Shown here: piece after piece, positions 57,241-64,000 of the stretch
Layout of the letters: the number at the start of each line of letters is the position of its first letter
How positions within the stretch are numbered: the stretch's first letter is position 1
Source: Angiostrongylus vasorum
Taxonomy: Eukaryota; Nematoda; Chromadorea; Rhabditida; Metastrongylidae
Direction: 5' to 3'
DNA: 64,000 bases
Assembly (NCBI GenBank): GCA_018806985.1
Contig: JADANN010000369.1
Span: forward strand, 2,546,501 to 2,610,500
Notes under the pieces: generated by a model
Told to the model about the DNA's origin: nothing
The model's database searches: none
Seen by the model: only the letters and a program-made list of their open reading frames with translations
Program-made: the position numbers and the translations under genes

Positions 57241-58905
57241 TTACTTACTTGAATACTTGGACGGCCCGTCCTCACGAATTTTGCGGAGCCCAGCACATCT
57301 TCCATTCTTTTCTTTGCCTCCCAATGGCCGTTCACGGTGGTGATCTGATTCGAGCATGGTGGCGGGTGCCAGTCTCATATGGTGATCTTCAAAACATCTC
57401 CGACTGCGAGTACAGCTGTTCAACTTCGGTTATGAACGGGTGCGCCCAACGCCTATAGGTGGCCTCCAGTGGGGGGTGCCTACATACTCGTGGAGCCCAC
57501 TCTTCGGTTCTTTTCGTCTATCTGTCCTCTGTTCTTCACATTACATGACCGGTCCATCTATGTTTCGCTATCGATATGTGTTCATCTGGTCACAGAGATG
57601 AAATAGATTTCGAAGATCAGAGCTTCGCATTCCTGCTAGATATTGTATGTGCCAGTTGTATTTTAGAAAACATCGCTCAAGCGCTCTGTGAGTTGTGCGT
57701 AGTATTCTTCAGCCCATATCTTTGCTACCTAATAGAGCGTTGGGAGAACTGTTGAATCGAAAAGGTGAGAGCGGGTTTTCTGATTATTTGGTTAGTCGAT
57801 AGCTTCTTTGACAAGCCTGAATGCGGCTCATGCTGCTCTCCTTCCTATGTCTAATTCCGCCTTCATGTTGTCCCTCGTGTTCATTGAACGCCCAAAGTAC
57901 AAGTAACAGATCGTTTTAGCAATCAGAGAACCATTCCGTTTGATCCGTTCGCCTTCGCACCACGTGTTTTTCATGAACCAGGTCTCTGCATTGAGCTCAC
58001 TGATTCTTCATCGATAATTCTTGAGAAAGTGATGATGTCATAAGCAAAACGAAGATTTGATAGGAATTTCCCATCAATCCGTATCCTTCCTCACCCTAAT
58101 CGAGTGACTTTGTTATCCACTGCATTGTGGAACTAAACAGCCTTGGCGATATAGTGTCACCTTGTCGAATCCCTTTTTCCTATGGGTATGTGATAAGCGA
58201 TCGATTAAAAAGTTGTGTTTCCGCGGTGCAGTTCTGAAAACAGTCAGATAGAGTTCTTAACAGAGTTCTTATGTAGGACGTATCCACTCCTTGGCCGATG
58301 AGGGCTGATGGAATTGCATTCCATTCGACGCTGTCGAACGCTTCCTCATAGTCCACAAACGTCAGGACTAAGAGCAGATGTTATTCTCGATAAACTTCTA
58401 TGACCCTGGGCATGGTTTCGATGTGGCCCATGCAGCAGAATCTCTCTCGAAATCCTGCTTGCTCAATTGCTTATGCCTCATCCAATGTCGTTGATACATG
58501 CCACACGATAATTCTCGTTACAAACTTGCAGAATGTACTCAACAAGCATTTCGGACGATAGGTACAAAGGTACACTTCGTCTACCTTTTTTAGGCGGGGT
58601 AACTGTAGGCAACATGGTCCACTGGTCTGGAATTTTTTTTCCTTTTGAAGATAGGATGTCATGTGCGTTGTTTAAGAAAGTTGAGGGTAATATTATCGGA
58701 CCAACTGTGTCTTTTTTCATGCTTTCTGTCGCAATTGGAATAAATTCCAAGTGGTTTTTCTCCAGCGGGGATTTCAGGGTCCGGGACGGCGATTGTAAAA
58801 CGGAAAAGGTTGACGTAGAACCATCCCGTTATCAATTCCATATCACACTGGCAAGTTTCAGGGATCCCACCTTCTTTCATCAGGGTTGACAGCGGAACAT
58901 GAGTC
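57241..58905 (-). mobile_element. RTE-B LINE, 5'-truncated, decayed
   Basis: A second RTE family. Minus strand reads KKIPDQWTMLPTVTPPKKGR near 58600 (start of the RT domain; compare QW-K-V-FKKGD of RTEs). At about 58140-58170 and 58020-58060 it carries GIRQGD-like and FA(Y)DI-like RT motifs in broken frames. Its left end is the 3' end: ACTTACTTACTTGAATACTT and GGACGGCCCGTCCTCAC, which matches the SINE2 3' end. Both frame breaks and stops are frequent. Confidence 0.8.
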
Positions 58906-58949
58906 ACACAATTCCCGACGACATTTTTTCGGACTAGTTCTCTTTTGTC

Positions 58950-59345
58950 CTCCCAACGGTTTACCCCTCATCGTGGCTGGGAGGTGTTCCTGGGTGTCGG
59001 ATTGCGATGTACAGCGAGGAGATTCGTCCCCCCCCCCGGCAGGGTCTGCCAAGCTGAGAAGGAGTCCGGCGTTTCCATCAGGAAGCCTTGCTAAGAGTAA
59101 ACCAATACCAGGATCCGCTACTACTGCCCTGGTATCAAAGTCGCATGGTGGCAAATCTCTCTCTGTTCCACAAGGGACTGCGACTGCCTGTCGTGGTGAC
59201 GACCTGGGGCAGACTTTGGCTAGGCTGTCCTCGGGATTCCAGGGAACCCACAATGGCTTAACCAGCAAGTCTCCGAAGAATGGTGATTGTGCTGGGGGCC
59301 CGCACAACTAGTGAGGACGGGCCATTCAAGTATCAAGTATCAAGT
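58950..59345 (+). mobile_element. SINE2 copy, well preserved
   Basis: CTCCCAACGGTTTACCCCTC then ATCGTGGCTGGGAGGTG at the left; GAGGACGGGCCATTCAAGTA then TCAAGTATCAAG at the right. Lies head to head with the RTE-B element. Confidence 0.92.
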
Positions 59346-59565
59346 TTTGTTGGCAAACTTATACCTTAGAATTTTGCACAAATCTTCATTGTGGGTGATG
59401 TTTCGGCGTCGGCGCCTTCTTCGGAGCAGCGACGATTTGAATCGATTGCCTAGAGTTCTTCCTTTTCGGAAGAAGGGCAATCGACTAGAATCCATCCGCC
59501 TCTGGCGAAGGCGAAAGTACCGAGACGTTAGCCGAATGAACCTCGTGTTAGCTTTCCAATGAACC
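59345..59565 (+). mobile_element. MITE copy, shortened
   Basis: GATGTTTCGGCGTCGGCGCC at the left and GAGACGTTAGCCGAATGAAC at the right are the inner and outer parts of the MITE terminal repeats. Centre GAAGAAGGGCAATCGACTAG. Confidence 0.6.
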
Positions 59566-59569
59566 AAGT

Positions 59570-60185
59570 CTCCCTCAAATCAAAAGAATATCTTTGACAT
59601 GCAACTTCATAAACATATAAGTCACATAAATATTTCATTTCCCGAATGCAGAGAAATCATCATAACCTTCTTTAACTGAGAACTTCGATTTCAGAGGTGC
59701 TAGAGTGTTCTTATTCTGTTAAACCTCGTGCGAAAAGTCATCGGTTGTTGTTTTCTATCCAGTTTTCCTTGCCCGTCAAAATGTAAACAACAGACGGACG
59801 ATTTCAAAAAGTTGTGCAGAAGAAACACACAGCAGCCTTAATAACGGTGATTTCTACGACTTTTTTCAATTCATTGTTTCTGCTCGTTCTGTCTGTTGAG
59901 TTTTCTGACATTCCAGTTCACTCAACGCGTTTCCAGTTAGCTGGCTGTTCAATCGCTAAGCGCTGATCTGCTTCATTTAACCCGTTCCGCCCCCGTGTGG
60001 ACACATAGCATTATGGACCACATGACCGTATGGATACTACAGTGTCCACACCGAGTTTAGTGGATTCTAGAGTTTTTTTTATAGCTAATCGAAAGCAGAT
60101 CAAAATGAGAGGGGTAAGACTAGAAAAAGCCATTCTCTACACTTTAATGATTTAAAAAAGGTTCTTTTTTTTTCAAAGAAGTTCA
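59570..60185. other. Intergenic stretch with nothing assigned
   Basis: About 600 bp, AT-rich, with no repeat or coding signal recognised. Confidence 0.4.
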
Positions 60186-60189
60186 CTGG

Positions 60190-60440
60190 TTTTGATTATA
60201 ATCACTCTTGGCGTTGATCAAAGCATCGTTTGGAGGTGATTGGATGCATATCTGGCCTTTACAATGACTCGCAGTGGCCAACCGATGTATCAAGCCAGTG
60301 CTGCTATCCTCGCAGACAAGTCTAGTACCAACTTGTCGAGCTCGGAGGAATGGAAGGCTTGGTGCGCCATGGACGCCGGGAACGATTCCACGTATGTGTT
60401 GCAGGGCGCCTTCGACCACTGCGCCACCCGCGCCCTTATT
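60190..60440 (-). mobile_element. SINE1 copy, minus orientation
   Basis: CTTGGCGTTGATCAAAGCAT at the left (short internal deletion), AGACAAGTCTAGTACCAACT in the core, GACCACTGCGCCACCCGCGC at the head. Confidence 0.88.
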
Positions 60441-60999
60441 TCGATGGTTATTTTGTGGAATGTGCGGATATAAAAACGCCAAAATATACTCAAGATAAGC
60501 TGCTAAATACTTCGAAATGCAGATAGCAATGCATTTGCAATATGGACCATAGTAAGACATAGTAAATAGTAGCATACACATCATTCATATCCATAGAAGG
60601 ATACCGCAAGGTCCCTGCTACAGTCCCTATCACGTTCGAGATGTCCCAAGTCCTCTTTTTATTGAACAAAGGTTTTCTATTGTCAAAAGCCCAGAGAGTC
60701 CACAGCCGACAAAAATTGCTAGAATTCGATTGGGTCAGCCATTCAATACGGTACCCGAAGAAGAATGGGTTAACGTCTTCACGTGGTAATCGTCGGCACG
60801 ATTAATCTTTGCTTACTCTACCAACACGAAGCTGTATTCGTTTCCGTCGATTTATATCCACTATTGAGTTCGTGCAGGAATCCTCTACATTCTTACTTCA
60901 CTAGGAAAAATCTCAGTAAAATTGAATATTAGGGAAAAAACATAGAGGCAGAAATGTAGAGTTAAATCTTGGTTTAATACTGTGTTAGTGGAAGGAGGG

Positions 61000-61280
61000 C
61001 GCATGTGGCGCAGTGGTCGGATGCGTCCTGCAACACGCACATGGGATCGATCCCCGCGTCCCAGGGCTATCAAGCCCTCCATCTCTGCGGGGTCGGCAAA
61101 TTGGTATCAGAACTGCCTGGGAGGGCAGCAACACTGGCTCGATACATTGGTAAGCCACCACGAGTTATAAAGTCCAGACACGCATTCAATCACCTCCAAC
61201 GATGCTTAATGAAGTCGAATGCATGGCGCATCCCTCAAGAATTGACCAACACTGGGAGCTCTATCCTCTTTTTTATTAAT
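61000..61280 (+). mobile_element. SINE1 copy, plus orientation, best head
   Basis: GCGCATGTGGCGCAGTGGTC then GGATGCG (A box), GGGATCGATCCCCGCG (B box), core GGGGTCGGCAAATTGGTATC, end GACCAACACTGGGAGC. Confidence 0.93.
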
Positions 61281-61289
61281 GAAAGAACC

Positions 61290-62320
61290 AAAACATTATT
61301 TCAAAACAAGGTGCTTTAGATTTGGGAAACATAAAATGAGCACTGTAGTGATGAACAACCACTACATCCGTCGATGAGAAAGCAGTTATGTTGTAAAAAT
61401 TCAACTAGATCTCCAATAGACGGAGAATCCGTTCCACTAGTTCCATAGATCTCGACGTGCATGTGGACCTCTACCTTGAACCATTTTCTTGCTATTTATT
61501 GATTTCTTCAGTCATACGGTTCCAGTCAGATTTCCTGGACATTTTTCACTCCTAATATTAATGTCTTGCTGTATGACTGGATCTGTTAGACCCACAATAA
61601 AGAACTCCAACCGCAAGTCTTGCCCGAATGTCGATGAAGATAATTTATGGAAATGGAACGAAATACTCATAGAATTGGAAAATGTCAAGCTAATGGAAAC
61701 ATAGCAAGCATTTCATAGCATTGCAGACCATGGTCTGTTGTAGTTGACAGGATGATGCAAACAACGCAAAAGTAGCTAGTCGATTTATCGATCTTCTCCA
61801 GAATGATGACGAATTTTTGTCACAATGCTCCATTATCCTTAAAGGACGCGAAGACCGGTCCAGTCGACCATTTTAGTCGCAATGAATACCGAATCCAAAC
61901 CAACGATCCTATTTCGATCTTGTCCACAGGCGAAAAAACGCTAACGTGAGAGACGGGTTATAGCGATGCGTCGTTGCGGGATGTCTGAACGCTGTCCGAC
62001 CACTGATCCGTCGCTTCATATACTACGAAAAGGACAAGTTCTTCTCACAACCCAGATCTACTGGATCATAGTTACTGAGCATTGGTGCTATTGACCACAT
62101 AAATCGTCGAGAATAAAGTCGATTCCATCCGCAATGCTTTTACTACAGTGTCGTACCGTTTTCACATTTCCGATCGGGTACACATCAAGCCGTTACGCAT
62201 ACGGGAAATGTTCAGCAGTCAGCACTTACATAGAATGTGACGTCATAGTCATTATTTACTAACACACAACGCTCGGTATTATTATAGTAGCATATTCCGC
62301 ACAACAACTATAATTCGTTG
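61290..62320. other. Stretch with an unassigned plus-strand open frame
   Basis: An open frame at 61489-61704 follows a TTTCTTCAG acceptor-like site (about 61509) and contains SNRKSCPNVDEDNLWKWNEI. It could be an exon of a gene extending elsewhere, but no partner exon was found. The rest is featureless. Confidence 0.3.
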
Positions 62321-62324
62321 TAGA

Positions 62325-62616
62325 GATTATAAAGGATAAAAGGATAAAGTTCTCGGCGTTGATCAATCCCCTGAGGGATGCGCCATGCATTCGACTTCAT
62401 TAAGCATCGTTGGAAGTGATTGAATGCGTATCTGGGCTTTACACTGACTCGCGGTGGCCTATCGATGTATCGAGCCAATGCTGCTATCTTCCCAGGCAAG
62501 TACCAATTTGCCCACGACCCCGGAGAGATGGAAGGCTTGGTGGGCCGTGGACGCAGGGATCAATTCCGCGTGTTTGTTGCAGGGCGCCTCCGACCATTGC
62601 GCCACATGCGCCCATT
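62325..62616 (-). mobile_element. SINE1 copy, minus orientation
   Basis: AAAGGATAAAAGGATAAAG tail at the left (two or more units), CCCAGGCAAGTACCAATTTG in the core, GACCATTGCGCCACATGCGC at the head. Confidence 0.9.
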
Positions 62617-63414
62617 ATAGCGATTAGAATTAAAAAAAAGCAGTCAATTGCCTCTCAAATTTCCCGTTAATGAACTTGCTTGAGAAAAGTTTTTTTTTCC
62701 GTATTTCTAAGCGCGGAATACAGTATTCTTCGACCGACGTCAGCCACAATAGCTGTATTGGAGAAGCTAATAATTATTTATGCCTACACATTCCAAAAAA
62801 GTGTAGGAGAAGGGTCCTATGCGCCAAAATAAGCCGACAGAAAATAAATGACTCATATAGAGGTCATGTCGGCCACTTGAGACGTTGCGCATGACTGTAT
62901 ATCGTGCACCACACCATCCGAGATGTGTTAAAATAAGCAGCAATAGCCATGGCAGCGACATAAATCTTGCTTATAGCTTAGTCGATACAAGGCTGAATTT
63001 CGTTTCCATATCTATCAGGATCAGATGACTTGATATTAACTCCAATATATGCCAAGTACTAAATCTGATAACATCTGTCTGTCGACAATCGTCCGGTAAG
63101 TAGCTAAAGTTATTTAGCGTCACCACTTAGTGTATCTTACATATTTAACGATGTTAAGCGCTTGTCTACGGTGAGCTGTTTATGAGTTTATCCAACAATA
63201 TCGATAGAGATACCAGTGGGTGGGTATACGACACTAGAAACAGCAACTATGACGAGACCTATGCCCATACAACGAAAGATTCATCAGTACGAGCGGTATG
63301 TAGTACTGACAGCCTGTTAAAACTTTAGGGCCGTTCTAGGCTGTCTGGATCTAAAATGTCTACGTCCACAATTTGCATTTACAATACTCTCACATCGGAT
63401 AAGTGGAGAAGAGA

Positions 63415-63645
63415 AAATACTTATTTGGATACTTGGACGGCCCGTCCTCGCTGGTTGTGCGGGCCCCAGTACAATCTCCATTTTTCAGAGTTTTGCTGGT
63501 TTAGCTCTTGTGTTTTCCTGGAGTCAGCCTGGCCGAAGTCTGCCTCAGGTCGTCACCACCTCAGGCAGTCACAACCCTTGTAGATCGGAGGGAGATTTGC
63601 CACCATGCGACTACTTTGGAGCCAGGACGCTTGTCGATTCAGGAA
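63415..63645 (-). mobile_element. SINE2 copy, 5'-truncated
   Basis: TATTTGGATACTTGGACGGC at the left; ends near GGAGCCAGGACGCTTGTCGA, losing the 5' third. Confidence 0.82.
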
Positions 63646-63769
63646 AAGAAAATAGGGAGCGTTTAATGCAAACCCTGATATTATATATTCCGATACTCTT
63701 TATCGTTACTTGCGCGCGTAGAGAGTCGATGAGTTGGTGTCCTTGTGTGGGCTGGATCTTGAACATCAA

Positions 63770-64000
63770 CATCTTCTAACAACTGGCGATCGGAACAAAA
63801 CGTTTGCGCACCCTAAAGCCACGGGAGAGAGGTTTTCTCTTCAAATTTTTGCTCAGTTTTTCGGAAGGTGTCATAGCGTTCATGGGCAAAGGGACTGGCT
63901 TATCCAACAATTTCATGATGCTTTGTTGCATGAATGTGCAGTCTTCATATGTCATGAGAGTCTGGAGATTTCGCTTTATTGTAACTGCCATTCATAGACG
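63770..64000 (-). other. Possible exon at the window edge
   Basis: A minus-strand frame open from 63991 to 63776 (MAVTIKRNLQTLMTYEDC ... LKRKPLSRGFRVRKRFVPIA) could end at a GTTGTT donor near 63783. No family recognised and the neighbouring exons lie outside the window. Confidence 0.25.

Noticed and set aside
58533..58889. 118-codon plus-strand frame
   Set aside because: Antisense of the RTE-B reverse transcriptase domain read on the minus strand.
61005..61080. tRNA gene at the SINE1 head
   Set aside because: A and B boxes are present, but no acceptor stem or anticodon arm closes, and the same head recurs in more than ten copies joined to a common body. It is a SINE promoter.

Overview
The window looks like nuclear DNA from a parasitic clade V (strongylid, hookworm-like) nematode. 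The genes are cut into many small exons (50-430 nt) with introns ending in TTTCAG or TTTAG. Candidate spliced-leader acceptors lie just upstream of several start codons. The recognisable proteins are animal families: a patched-related transporter, a WDR-23/DCAF11 homologue, a ZNRF ubiquitin ligase, an AAGAB/p34-like protein and a PC-esterase. The DNA between and inside them is packed with RTE-type LINEs, several SINE families and small DNA transposons. I worked by eye with no database search; exon joins were kept only where homology and codon phase agree, and I say where they do not.

Layout. 1-3660: a decayed RTE LINE on the minus strand, a MITE and an inverted pair of SINEs. 3821-5624 (+): AAGAB-like gene. 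6225-11476 (-): ZNRF1/2-like E3 ligase, convergent with AAGAB, with a 3.4-kb first intron holding SINEs. 11477-12981: region between ZNRF and a head-to-head unknown single-exon gene at 13050-13538 (+). About 14570-17677 (+): PCED1/FAM113-type PC-esterase gene, followed only 87 bp after its stop by an unidentified spliced gene (17764-21165, +), a possible operon. 21166-24348: a MITE, a SINE2 and an inverted SINE3. 24349-32129 (+): wdr-23, whose last exon lies beyond a 3.7-kb intron holding a LINE, a SINE and (TA)n repeats. 32934-55263 (-): a patched-related (PTR) gene spread over 22 kb with about 20 exons and many SINEs in its introns. 55264-64000: repeats, including a second RTE family; no gene recognised with confidence.

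Repeats. I separate four short-element families. SINE1 has a tRNA-like head, a central core and a (TTTATCC)n tail. SINE2 is about 380 bp and its 3' end matches that of a local RTE element. SINE3 has a tRNA-like segment and is often an inverted dimer. SINE4 has a tRNA-like head and shares the SINE1 core. A TIR-bearing MITE family is also present. The best leads are the LINE/SINE tail sharing (RTE-B and SINE2), the core shared between SINE1 and SINE4, the inverted SINE3 dimers, and several apparent lesions in the PTR gene: a splice donor with T in place of G, a frameshift at a run of eight T, and a frame break near 40.9 kb. The lesions could be real decay or assembly error.

Biological links are modest. 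WDR-23 and ZNRF both act in ubiquitination, AAGAB in clathrin-adaptor assembly, and PTR proteins in cuticle and moulting-related lipid or sterol handling. Nothing in the window shows that they form one pathway.
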